Assembly (NCBI RefSeq): GCF_028890305.1
Contig: NZ_JARBXM010000001.1
Location: forward strand, 808,501 to 872,500
Reading direction: 5' to 3'
Length of the DNA: 64,000 nt
Source: Candidatus Methanosphaera massiliense
GTDB taxonomy: Archaea > Methanobacteriota > Methanobacteria > Methanobacteriales > Methanobacteriaceae
Positions within the stretch are counted from its first letter, which is position 1; every line of letters begins with the position of its first letter. The notes beneath the pieces are model-generated. The model saw only the letters and a program-made list of their open reading frames with translations. It was not told the DNA's origin and did not search any database. Shown one piece after another: positions 39,226 through 47,617 of this stretch. The position numbers and the translations under genes were made by a program.

Positions 39226-40512
39226 GTGACACAATTAGAACAGGCAAGAAAAGGAAATATAACACCAGAAATGGAATATGTAGCTAAAAAAGAAAAAATT
39301 GACATTGAAAAACTACGTAGATACATAGCTTCTGGAAAAGTAGTTATACCAAAAAACAATACTACAAATACTCTTCCAACAGGTATAGGTAAAGATTTAC
39401 ACACAAAAATAAATGCTAATATTGGTTCATCTACTGAAATGGAAGATATAAATGTTGAATTAGAAAAACTAGATATATTAGTAAAATATGGTGCTGATGC
39501 AGTAATGGATTTAAGTACAGGCCCTAAATTACATGAAATCAGAAAAGCAATAAGAGAAAGAACTAACATACCTCTTGGAACAGTGCCAATATATGAAGCA
39601 GGAGTAGAAACAACAGGTAAAGGTAAAGCAATAGTTGACATGGATGATGACACTATATTTAATACCATAATAAATCAGGCAAAAGAAGGTGTAGACTTTA
39701 TAACTGTACACTGTGGAATAAATCAAGATTCAATAAAAGCTGTGGATGATGCTGAACGTATAATGGGTATAGTTAGTAGAGGTGGAGCATTAACTGCTGC
39801 TTGGATAATGCATAATGAAAAAGAAAATCCATTATACAAAGAATTTGATTATCTGCTCGAGATATGTAGAGAATATGATGTAACACTATCTTTAGGGGAT
39901 GGTTTAAGACCAGGATGTACAAATGATGCAACAGATTTAGCACAAATAAGAGAACTGACAACACTAGGAAGATTAGTAAAAAGATCACGAGCAGCAGGAG
40001 TACAAGTAATGGTAGAAGGTCCAGGACACGTACCAATAACACAAGTAAAAGCAAACATGCAGATACAAAAAACAATCTGTGATGGAGCACCTTTCTATGT
40101 ACTAGGACCATTAGTAACAGATGTAGCACCAGGATATGATCATATAACTGCTGCAATAGGAGCAAGTATAGCAGGAGCATCAGGAGCCGACTTCCTATGC
40201 TATGTAACACCAGCAGAACATCTATGTATTCCAAATAAAGAACATGTAAAACAAGGAGTAATAGCATCAAAAATAGCTGCAGAAGTATCAGACATAGCCA
40301 AAGAAATACCAAGCACATTACAAAGAGAAAAAGAAATGGCAATAGCAAGAGATAACTTTGACTGGGAAAAACAATTTGAACTAGCAATAGATGGTGAAAC
40401 TGCAAGAGAATATTATGAAAGTGAAAAAACTTCCGATGATGACATGTGCAGTATGTGTGGAGACTTCTGCGCAATAAAAATGATAAAAGACCATGAAAAC
40501 GATAACGAATAA
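39226..40512 (+). CDS. thiC: Phosphomethylpyrimidine synthase ThiC, second copy
   Basis: This 428-residue protein belongs to the same family as the gene at 19810. It shares [62 protein letters not shown] and the C-terminal CSMCGDFC cluster motif. The two copies are clearly diverged, so this is not a recent duplication. It starts with GTG behind AGGGGAG and has no obvious leader structure. One copy may be a paralogue with altered substrate or regulation. Confidence 0.93.
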   Translation: MTQLEQARKGNITPEMEYVAKKEKIDIEKLRRYIASGKVVIPKNNTTNTLPTGIGKDLHTKINANIGSSTEMEDINVELEKLDILVKYGADAVMDLSTGPKLHEIRKAIRERTNIPLGTVPIYEAGVETTGKGKAIVDMDDDTIFNTIINQAKEGVDFITVHCGINQDSIKAVDDAERIMGIVSRGGALTAAWIMHNEKENPLYKEFDYLLEICREYDVTLSLGDGLRPGCTNDATDLAQIRELTTLGRLVKRSRAAGVQVMVEGPGHVPITQVKANMQIQKTICDGAPFYVLGPLVTDVAPGYDHITAAIGASIAGASGADFLCYVTPAEHLCIPNKEHVKQGVIASKIAAEVSDIAKEIPSTLQREKEMAIARDNFDWEKQFELAIDGETAREYYESEKTSDDDMCSMCGDFCAIKMIKDHENDNE

Positions 40513-40629
40513 AATCATACAAAAAACAATATTTTTTAATATAATTAAAAATATATATTAAAACAATAAGTATTTAAACAAATTAATGTATTCATAAAGG
40601 GAAACAAAAAAATAAAGGGAGGAACTTCA

Positions 40630-40800
40630 ATGGCAAAAAAACGAGGAAAATCATTACCAGCTAGTGGAGCAGGTATTGTAAGATATTTTGATGATGATAC
40701 TTCAGGAATCAAATTAACACCAAATCAAGTAGTAATTGGAACAATAATAATTGCTTTAATTTGTATAGCATTAAGATTCACAACTAGTGTTGGATACTAA
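40630..40800 (+). CDS. secG: Preprotein translocase subunit Sec61-beta (archaeal SecG)
   Basis: The 56-residue tail-anchored protein begins MAKKRGKSLPASGAGIVRYF and continues DDDTSGIKLTPNQVVIG into a single C-terminal transmembrane helix (about residues 34-53). This is the invariant layout of archaeal Sec61-beta. It is the non-essential third subunit of the SecYE translocon. GGGAGG lies just upstream. It was found by reading the gap after thiC, as it is short. Confidence 0.92.
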   Translation: MAKKRGKSLPASGAGIVRYFDDDTSGIKLTPNQVVIGTIIIALICIALRFTTSVGY

Positions 40801-40941
40801 CCTTCTTCTATTTTTTTTATTTTTAAATAATTATTTTACTTATTCTTTAATTCTAAACTTATATTATTAATCAAAAACATAATTATTAATATACATAAAA
40901 TATTTTTTAGTTTTATATATTTAATCAAATATTGTCAAATT

Positions 40942-40960
40942 AATATGAATTATTCATATT
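40942..40960. promoter_or_regulatory. Perfect 19-bp palindrome at the promoter of the repetitive protein gene
   Basis: AATATGAAT and ATTCATATT, nine-bp arms, flank one T. It lies about 22 nt downstream of TTTTATATAT (40911-40920), where transcription of the next gene should begin. It is a likely operator or 5' hairpin. Confidence 0.55.
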
Positions 40961-40997
40961 GATAGGGTTGGGAAAGTATAAAATAAAATAATAAGGA

Positions 40998-42557
40998 ATG
41001 GAAAATATGACTAATAATAATGATAACTTTGTTGATAACACTCCAGAAGTTAATAAACCTCATAACATCGCTGGAAATAATCCAAGATCAGCACAAGTAT
41101 TACATAAGGCTCAAATAAAACCAAGATCACAAGATAAAGATATAAAAATAACAAAAATAACAGAAGAAGAAACAGATTATCAAAATAAAGCTTCTTATAT
41201 AATTCAAAAAGAATCAATTAAACTAAAAAGAAGAGTTGCTCCGGGATTATCTAAAATAATTATCAGAAAGAATGAAGAAAAACGTCAAAAAGAAGCAGCT
41301 AAAAAAGCTGAAGAGGCTAAGAAAGCTGAAGAAGCAAAAGTTAAATCTGAAACAGAAGAAGAAAAACCAAAAGAAACTATAAAAGATAAAACATCCGAAA
41401 AAGTTAAAGAAGCAACAACAAAAGCAAAAGATGCTACAAAAACTGCAGCAAAAAATACATCTAAAAAAGTTTCTGACTCAGCTAAAAACACATCTAAAAA
41501 AGTAGCAGATGCAACTAAGACTGCTGCAAAAAATACATCTAAAAAAGTTTCTGACTCAGCTAAAAATGCATCTAAAAAAGCAGCAGATGCAACTAAGACT
41601 GCTGCAAAAAATACATCTAAAAAAGCATCAGATAAAGTTAAAGAAGGAGCTAAAAAAGTATCATCATCAGCATCATCATCAGCAAAAAGTTTCACTCAGA
41701 CTTTAAGAGAACAAGGTTTAATTGTAGCTGATAAAGCTAAAAAAGCTTCTGAGGAATTTTCTGATAAAGTTAAAAAAACATCTGAAGAATTCAGTGATAA
41801 AGTTAAAGATGAAGTTAAAAAAGCTTCTGATGAAAGAAAAGCTAAAAAAGAGGCTTCCAAAACAAATAATTTATCCGATGATAAATTAGTAAAAGCTTCT
41901 AAGGAAATTTCTGAAAAAGTTAAAGATAAAGTTAAAAAATCTTTAAACCAGGAAAAAGCTACAGAAGAAACTCCTAAAGAAGCTCCTAAAAAAGAGGCTC
42001 CTAAGAAAGATGTTTCATCGGAATCATCATCTGATGGTAAAAGTTTCACTCAGACTTTAAGAGAGCAAGGTTTAATTGCAACTGGTGAAGACACACCTAA
42101 TGAAGTTGCTAAGGAAGAAACCCCTAAAGAAGCTCCTAAGAAAGAGACTCCTAAGAAAGATGTTTCATCGGAATCATCATCTGATGGTAAAAGTTTCACT
42201 CAGACTTTAAGAGAGCAAGGTTTAATTGCAACTGGTGAAGACACATCTGATGAAGTTGCTAAGGAAGAAACTCCTAAAGAAGCTCCTAAGAAAGATATTT
42301 CCTCCGAGTCCTCATCTGATGGTAAAAGTTTCACTCAGACTTTAAGAGAGCAAGGTTTAATTGTAACTGGTGAAGACGCATCTGATGAAGTTGTTAATGA
42401 AGAAACTCCTAAAGAAGCTCCTAAAAAAGAGGTTCCTAAAAAAGAGGCTCCTAAGAAAGATGTTTCATCGGAATCATCATCTGATGGTAAAAGTTTCACT
42501 CAGACTTTAAGAGAACAGGGTTTAATTATTTCTGAGGATTCCTCTAGAAAAAAGTAG
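40998..42557 (+). CDS. Repetitive Lys/Ala/Ser-rich protein with five SFTQTLREQGLI motifs
   Basis: No known family. Of its 519 residues the N-terminal ~90 are non-repetitive (including KLKRRVAPGLSKIIIRK). A charged helical region (95-145) follows, then 2.5 copies of a basic 26-residue repeat, DATKTAAKNTSKKVSDSAKN plus six (about 145-215), resembling LEA or histone-H1-like tails. The motif SFTQTLREQGLI occurs at residues 231, 349, 399, 444 and 499. The last four are in near-identical cassettes of 45-55 residues that end in PKKE-type linkers. There is no signal peptide or membrane helix. ATG 41007 (MTNNNDNF) is an alternative start. One related motif occurs in the protein at 61065-61373. Confidence 0.75.
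   Translation: MENMTNNNDNFVDNTPEVNKPHNIAGNNPRSAQVLHKAQIKPRSQDKDIKITKITEEETDYQNKASYIIQKESIKLKRRVAPGLSKIIIRKNEEKRQKEAAKKAEEAKKAEEAKVKSETEEEKPKETIKDKTSEKVKEATTKAKDATKTAAKNTSKKVSDSAKNTSKKVADATKTAAKNTSKKVSDSAKNASKKAADATKTAAKNTSKKASDKVKEGAKKVSSSASSSAKSFTQTLREQGLIVADKAKKASEEFSDKVKKTSEEFSDKVKDEVKKASDERKAKKEASKTNNLSDDKLVKASKEISEKVKDKVKKSLNQEKATEETPKEAPKKEAPKKDVSSESSSDGKSFTQTLREQGLIATGEDTPNEVAKEETPKEAPKKETPKKDVSSESSSDGKSFTQTLREQGLIATGEDTSDEVAKEETPKEAPKKDISSESSSDGKSFTQTLREQGLIVTGEDASDEVVNEETPKEAPKKEVPKKEAPKKDVSSESSSDGKSFTQTLREQGLIISEDSSRKK
42014..42540 (+). repeat. Tandem 135-165 bp coding repeats
   Basis: Four nearly identical DNA cassettes (starts near 42009, 42159, 42294, 42459) each encode SSESSSDGKSFTQTLREQGL plus a variable tail. 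Unit lengths are 150, 135 and 165 bp, differing in 15-bp steps. This points to expansion by slippage or recombination. Confidence 0.8.
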
Positions 42558-42658
42558 ATATCAAAAAATATCATAAAAAACGAACCTTGAAGAGACGAAA
42601 ACATAGAAAAAAATACAATATATAATTTTCTTTTTAAAATATGGAGGTATTTGACTGT

Positions 42659-43063
42659 ATGTCTACTAATATTAAATGTAGAAAAATATCAAAGGGAAAA
42701 AACACGGGTAATGCTATTGTAACAAAGGATCCTATTAGTTTTTTAGGTGGAGTTGATCCTAATAATGGTGTTGTTATAGATAAAAAACATGAATTGTATA
42801 ATCAATGTATTACTGATAAAATATTGGTTATTCCTTCAGGTAAGGGATCTACTGTAGGTTCTTATGTAATTTATCAAATGGCAAAGAATAACACAGCTCC
42901 TAAGGCAATTATTTGTCAGAAAGCTGAGCCTATTATTGCAATTGGTGCTATTATTTCTAAAATTCCTATGGTTGATAATCCTAGTGTAGATATTATATCT
43001 ACTATTAATGATAATGATACTGTCACTGTAGATGCAGATGAAGCAGTCATTACCTTAAATTAA
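42659..43063 (+). CDS. Phosphomevalonate dehydratase small subunit (AcnX/DUF126)
   Basis: The 134-residue protein matches the small AcnX subunit: [55 protein letters not shown] and [10 protein letters not shown]. With the large subunit (not here) it dehydrates 5-phosphomevalonate in the modified archaeal mevalonate pathway to isoprenoid lipids. I chose ATG 42659, ten bases after GGAGGT (42643-42648). The upstream ATG at 42641 overlaps that site. Confidence 0.88.
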   Translation: MSTNIKCRKISKGKNTGNAIVTKDPISFLGGVDPNNGVVIDKKHELYNQCITDKILVIPSGKGSTVGSYVIYQMAKNNTAPKAIICQKAEPIIAIGAIISKIPMVDNPSVDIISTINDNDTVTVDADEAVITLN

Positions 43064-43220
43064 TCTTTTTTTTTAAATTATTTTTTTAGTTTTATTTTTT
43101 AAAAACATTTAAATATAATGATTGTTATATTAATACATATTAATGTATTGAAATATAAAACAAAAATTAATAATAATCTAATTAATATTAATTATATAAA
43201 ACTTAAAAGGAGTGAAAGAA

Positions 43221-43448
43221 ATGTCCAGCAAAGAAGATGTATTTGATGTACAGGATATGCACTGTAATGCTTGTGTAAATACAATTACAAAGACACTTAC
43301 AAACAATTCCAACATAGACAATGTAGACTGTGATTTAGATACTAAAGAAGTTAAAGTCACATACGACGATGAACAAGTAGACGTAGAAGAAATCTTAAGT
43401 GCATTAGACACAATAGGTTTCCCAGCAACTATCAAAAAAAAACCATAA
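43221..43448 (+). CDS. copZ: HMA-domain copper chaperone, short product of the copA locus
   Basis: The 75-residue protein is one complete heavy-metal-associated domain: beta-alpha-beta-beta-alpha-beta with the metal site MHCNAC (Cys15, Cys18) and terminal GFPATIKKKP. It should carry Cu(I) to the ATPase encoded directly after it. AGGAGTGA precedes ATG 43221. The frame ends six bases after a run of nine A. A -1 shift on that run continues without a stop into the ATPase, so this may be the unshifted product of a single gene. Confidence 0.85.
   Translation: MSSKEDVFDVQDMHCNACVNTITKTLTNNSNIDNVDCDLDTKEVKVTYDDEQVDVEEILSALDTIGFPATIKKKP
43436..43442 (+). other. Putative -1 frameshift site (A AAA AAA) in the copA locus
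   Basis: Part of a nine-A run at 43434-43442, in the X XXY YYZ phase for the HMA frame. After a -1 slip the next codon is ACC at 43442. Downstream, CATGA/TCATG (43459-43463 and 43470-43474) forms a stem, and GGAGG (43454-43458) can pair with CCTCC (43491-43495). Confidence 0.6.
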
Positions 43449-45664
43449 ATGTTGGAGGCATGACCTGTGTCATGTGTTCCAGAGCAGTAACCTCCGCAGT
43501 ATCAAAAATGCCCGGAGTATACTCAGCCCATGTTAATCTTGTCTCTGAAACAGCAGATGTAATCTACAATCCAAAAGTAGTAACACTTGAGGATATTGGA
43601 GATAGGATTAATTCTATTGGGTATATTTACATGGGTATTCATGATAATAATTCTATAAATAATGAAAAAGTTGAAGAACAAAGACAAAAAAGTCTAAAAC
43701 AGAAACTATACAGAATTATTGTAGGATTCTTTTTCTCAGCAATATTAATGATTATAATGTTTGGAGACTTTGGCCTAGGCTCAAACAAACCATACGTTTC
43801 ACTAGCAATATCAGTAATACCATTTGTTTACGTATCATATCCTATTTTTAAATCAGGATTCAATGCAGTAAAAAATCTTAATTTAAACATGGATGTAATG
43901 TATTCACTAGGTATGGGTGTGTCATTTATAGCTAGTTTATTAAGTACATTTAATCTTTTAGGCTCTTCAGAATTCATGTTATATGATACTAGTATAATGT
44001 TAGGTGCATTCCTAATGCTAGGTAAGTACCTTGAAGACAGAGCAAAATCTAAAACATCCGACTCAATTAACAACTTAGTTGAACTAAAAGCAACAGAAGC
44101 AACAATAGAAAGAAACATTGACGGTAAAATCGTTCAAGAAAAAGTAGATATAAACGATGTATTAAAAGGAAACATAGTAATAGTTAAACCGGGTGAAAAA
44201 GTACCAATAGATGGAAAAGTCATTGAAGGAAAAAGCTATGTTGATGAATCATTAGTAACTGGTGAGTCAGTACCAGTACAAAAAACAGTAGGTGACGAGG
44301 TTATAGGAGGATCAATTAATAAAGACGGATCCTTTAAATTAAGAGTTACTAACACTGGAGATAAAACAGTATTATCACAAATAATATCAATGGTACAGGA
44401 TGCTCAAAATTCAGCACCTCCAATACAAAAACTAGCAGACAAAGTAATAACATACTTCATACCAGCAATCCTAGTAATTGCTTTAATATCTTTTATTGTA
44501 TGGTATATCGGATTTGGAAGTCCCTTCTTATACAGTTTAAGTATATTTATATCAATTATTGTAGTAGCATGTCCATGTGCACTAGGATTAGCAATACCTA
44601 CAGCACTAACAGTAGGAGTAGGATTAGCAGCTAAATATGGAATACTAATAAAAGATGGTGAAACATTAGAAGTATCAGAACAAATAACCCATGTATTACT
44701 TGATAAAACAGGAACAATTACAGTAGGACAACCAGTATTATCTAATGTAATTAATTACACTGCTGATAAATATGATGATGAAATATTAAAAATATCAAGA
44801 TCTATAGAACAGTTTTCACAACATCCTATATCATCAGCATTATTTAATAACAAAGATAAAAATGAATTTGAATTATTCACTGTAGATGATTTTGAAAATA
44901 TTTCAGGTAAAGGAGTTAAAGCAAAAATTGATGATACACAATACTTTATTGGTAATAAAAAAATATTATCCGATGCTAATATAACAATACCTGATAATGT
45001 TCTAAACGATTTAGAACAAGAAGAACTTAATATGAAAACAAGTATAATTCTTGCAGATTCTAGTAATGTTCTTGCTATAATATCAGTAGAAGATATGATA
45101 AAAGAAAACAGTAGGAAAGCAATCAAAGAATTCCATGACTTAGGTATTAAGACAACAATGGTTAGTGGTGATAATAAAAACAGTGCAGAAAAAATAGCAC
45201 AAGAAGTAGGTATTGATGGTGTTATTGCTGAGGTATTACCACAGGGAAAACTAGATTATGTAAAAGAACTTCAAAGTAAAGGCGAAATTGTTGGATTTAT
45301 TGGTGATGGTATCAATGATGCTCCTTCTTTAACAAAGGCAGATGTTGGTATAGCAATAGGTACAGGAACTGATGTTGCAATTGAGTCTGGAGATATTATT
45401 TTAATCAATGGTGATTTATTAAATGCAGTTGCTGGAATTCAAATAAGTAAAAAAACAATGTCAAGAGTAAGACTTAATTTATTCTGGGCATTCGCATATA
45501 ACGTAATATTAATTCCATTAGCAGCAGGTATACTAATACCCTGGAATATATTCTTTAGACCTGAATATAGTGCATTTGCAATGGCTTTAAGCTCAGTTAC
45601 AGTTATAACATTATCCTTACTCTTAAGAGGATATGTACCAGAAGTATTTAAGGATGAAATATAA
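43442..45664 (+). CDS. copA: Copper-transporting P1B-type ATPase
   Basis: The pump has an HMA domain (GGMTCVMC), a TM bundle, the phosphatase loop LVTGESVPV, the metal-path CPC in VVACPCALG, the phosphorylation site LDKTGTI, HP motif SQHPIS and GDGINDAPS. CPC indicates Cu(I) or Ag(I) export. If translation began at the first free ATG (43460), the protein would lose the first beta strand (TINVGG) of its own HMA domain. Joining the preceding frame by a -1 shift restores it and gives 814 residues with two HMA domains, a normal CopA size. Sequencing error in the A-run or true gene fission are the alternatives. Confidence 0.9.
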   Translation, partial: TINVGGMTCVMCSRAVTSAVSKMPGVYSAHVNLVSETADVIYNPKVVTLEDIGDRINSIGYIYMGIHDNNSINNEKVEEQRQKSLKQKLYRIIVGFFFSAILMIIMFGDFGLGSNKPYVSLAISVIPFVYVSYPIFKSGFNAVKNLNLNMDVMYSLGMGVSFIASLLSTFNLLGSSEFMLYDTSIMLGAFLMLGKYLEDRAKSKTSDSINNLVELKATEATIERNIDGKIVQEKVDINDVLKGNIVIVKPGEKVPIDGKVIEGKSYVDESLVTGESVPVQKTVGDEVIGGSINKDGSFKLRVTNTGDKTVLSQIISMVQDAQNSAPPIQKLADKVITYFIPAILVIALISFIVWYIGFGSPFLYSLSIFISIIVVACPCALGLAIPTALTVGVGLAAKYGILIKDGETLEVSEQITHVLLDKTGTITVGQPVLSNVINYTADKYDDEILKISRSIEQFSQHPISSALFNNKDKNEFELFTVDDFENISGKGVKAKIDDTQYFIGNKKILSDANITIPDNVLNDLEQEELNMKTSIILADSSNVLAIISVEDMIKENSRKAIKEFHDLGIKTTMVSGDNKNSAEKIAQEVGIDGVIAEVLPQGKLDYVKELQSKGEIVGFIGDGINDAPSLTKADVGIAIGTGTDVAIESGDIILINGDLLNAVAGIQISKKTMSRVRLNLFWAFAYNVILIPLAAGILIPWNIFFRPEYSAFAMALSSVTVITLSLLLRGYVPEVFKDEI

Positions 45665-45697
45665 ATTCATTCTAATACTTTTTTTTATTCTAATTTT

Positions 45698-46948
45698 TTA
45701 TACATTTTTTTTCATAATTTCACGAAGTACACTTGTTGCATAACATCCTCGTGGAATAAAAAATTCAACACGTATACCATTATCTATTTCTTCAACATGA
45801 GTATCCTCAATTTTAAATCTGATTGATCTTCTTATACCATGACTACCTAATTTTGGTGTTTTTGGACATTCAAAATCTTTTTTAGTTATATTTTCCTCAT
45901 CCATTACTCTTTGTTCTATCTCCCCCTCTTTTCCTTCAGCTATAGGTACTTTAGAACCTAGAAGAGGAGCAGTCGGATTAACTGTGAAATTATCTATATC
46001 ATCTTGAATAGTATTTTCGTCAATTTCATGAACCCAATGCTCTTCAGAATCTATAATAATATCTCCAGGGTAATATTTGTTAATACCTATCTTTGATCTT
46101 TCATTAATTATCTTATTAAATAAATATGATTCATAAGCATTCACAAACATTCTTTTCAATGGTTTAGGTAATGATTCAATTGCATGAATATAATCTTTTT
46201 CTCTTATTTCACCATGCTTATCTTTTGCTTGTATTAATACCTTAAGCATAGATTTCTCATATCTCATACTCTTTGGCATAAGACTATATGATTCTTCAAG
46301 TTTTCCTTCATCATATAATTTTCTTGCTTCATAAGGTTGATTATGTTCTTTATCATTTGGATTTCCTATATAAGTATCAACAGCTTTTTTTATATTATCT
46401 TCTACAAGACATTTACCAACAAGATGTGTAGTTGAACGTATCTCTCCAAAACGTTGATAACCATAAAAATTAGGAACTCCTGTGATTTTCAATGATTCTA
46501 AAACTTCTTCAGCAATCTCTTTATCCTCACTTGGATTATTAGTGTTTTTTATATTAATCTTGAATTTATTTCCTTTTAATTGACCCATTCGGAGTTTCTT
46601 CTGGTTTTTTTGTATATCTAATACTTTTACATTATGTAATGTTTCATTGAAGTCAGGTAATTCTTCAGGAGTTATATTACTTATACATAGCCATTGTCTA
46701 GTAATGGCAGACCTGTCTTTCATTCCTGCAAAACCGGTTCTTTTACGACTAATATGTAATGACTTAGCCATATCAAGAACAACATCAAGAGTAGTTCTAC
46801 CATTTTTTTCTATTTGTATCCACGTATTTGGTCCTTCTCCAGAAGGTAGAGTTAGTGGAACTTCCTCAACATAAAAATCCTCATTAGATTCACGTATTAT
46901 ACCATCAGTTCCTTTGTTTTTTGTTATAAAATTTTCCGCATTTAACAT
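45698..46948 (-). CDS. truD: tRNA pseudouridine synthase D
   Basis: The 416-residue TruD-family enzyme has catalytic Asp78 in GFAGMKDRSAITRQW, the early motif ESNEDFYVEEVP, and the late FECPKTPKLGSHGIRRSIRF/PRGCYATSVLREI blocks. It isomerises uridine 13 in tRNA (archaeal and eukaryotic Pus7 relatives may act on position 35). The ribosome-binding site is weak (AGGTTAG). It converges on copA across a T-rich gap. Confidence 0.93.
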   Translation of the reverse strand: MLNAENFITKNKGTDGIIRESNEDFYVEEVPLTLPSGEGPNTWIQIEKNGRTTLDVVLDMAKSLHISRKRTGFAGMKDRSAITRQWLCISNITPEELPDFNETLHNVKVLDIQKNQKKLRMGQLKGNKFKINIKNTNNPSEDKEIAEEVLESLKITGVPNFYGYQRFGEIRSTTHLVGKCLVEDNIKKAVDTYIGNPNDKEHNQPYEARKLYDEGKLEESYSLMPKSMRYEKSMLKVLIQAKDKHGEIREKDYIHAIESLPKPLKRMFVNAYESYLFNKIINERSKIGINKYYPGDIIIDSEEHWVHEIDENTIQDDIDNFTVNPTAPLLGSKVPIAEGKEGEIEQRVMDEENITKKDFECPKTPKLGSHGIRRSIRFKIEDTHVEEIDNGIRVEFFIPRGCYATSVLREIMKKNV

Positions 46949-47035
46949 AATCTAACCTATAAATTAATTTAAATTATATACAAAACTGTTAATTTTTATT
47001 ATATAAAAAAGAATAAAAAAAGGAGGTTAAGTAAA

Positions 47036-47488
47036 TTAGTAGTTATCTAAAATATAATATTCAGAATTACTATTGTCACTAGAACTACTAGAGCTACCAC
47101 CAGATGAAGAACTACTACCAGATGAAGAACTGCCTTTACTACTTCTACCAGTGTAACTTCTAATGCTACTACTAGATTGTCTATTATTAGAAGTTGAATA
47201 TGATGAAGATGAACTACTAGAACTACCTGAGCTACTAGAACTTACTGAACTACTAGATGAACTTCCCGTGTTATCAGAGCTACTTGAACTATCAGTTGTG
47301 TCATCTGTATTGGTAGTGGTATTGTTTGTCGTATTATTTGTAGTGGTATTATTTGTCATAAGAGAAATTGAACTTTCATTTAATCCTGTTTCGTTGAATA
47401 AAGTTGGTAACATACCATAAACAGCAACTATTGATAATATAAGTATTAGGGGTACCAATACAAATAGTACTAGTTTTTTATCTTCCAT
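47036..47488 (-). CDS. Secreted or membrane-anchored poly-serine protein
   Basis: The 150-residue protein has one N-terminal hydrophobic helix (residues about 6-27), an Asn/Thr-rich stretch with many N-x-T sequons, then about 100 residues that are mostly Ser with Gly, ending EYYILDNY. It has no catalytic features. An extracellular, probably N-glycosylated spacer or wall-associated protein is likely. It neighbours the DUF1616 and polysaccharide genes, and GTGAT precedes the ATG. Confidence 0.6.
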   Translation of the reverse strand: MEDKKLVLFVLVPLILILSIVAVYGMLPTLFNETGLNESSISLMTNNTTTNNTTNNTTTNTDDTTDSSSSSDNTGSSSSSSVSSSSSGSSSSSSSSYSTSNNRQSSSSIRSYTGRSSKGSSSSGSSSSSGGSSSSSSDNSNSEYYILDNY

Positions 47489-47617
47489 TCAAATCACGTT
47501 ATTATTATTTTTTATTTTTCTATTTAATAAAAATATCTTTTATCTTGTCTTCTTTTTATAATAAACTTTAAAAATTAATAAAAAAATAATATAATATACA
47601 TATTACTTATCTAACCA

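Noticed and set aside
39773-40522. A 249-codon Leu-rich open frame on the minus strand of the second thiC
   Set aside because: It is antisense to a certain gene; the composition is that of A-rich codons read backwards, and it has no ribosome-binding site or domain.
42641-42658. ATG 42641 as start of the phosphomevalonate dehydratase small subunit
   Set aside because: It overlaps GGAGGT, the ribosome-binding site for ATG 42659, and the extra residues do not match the family.
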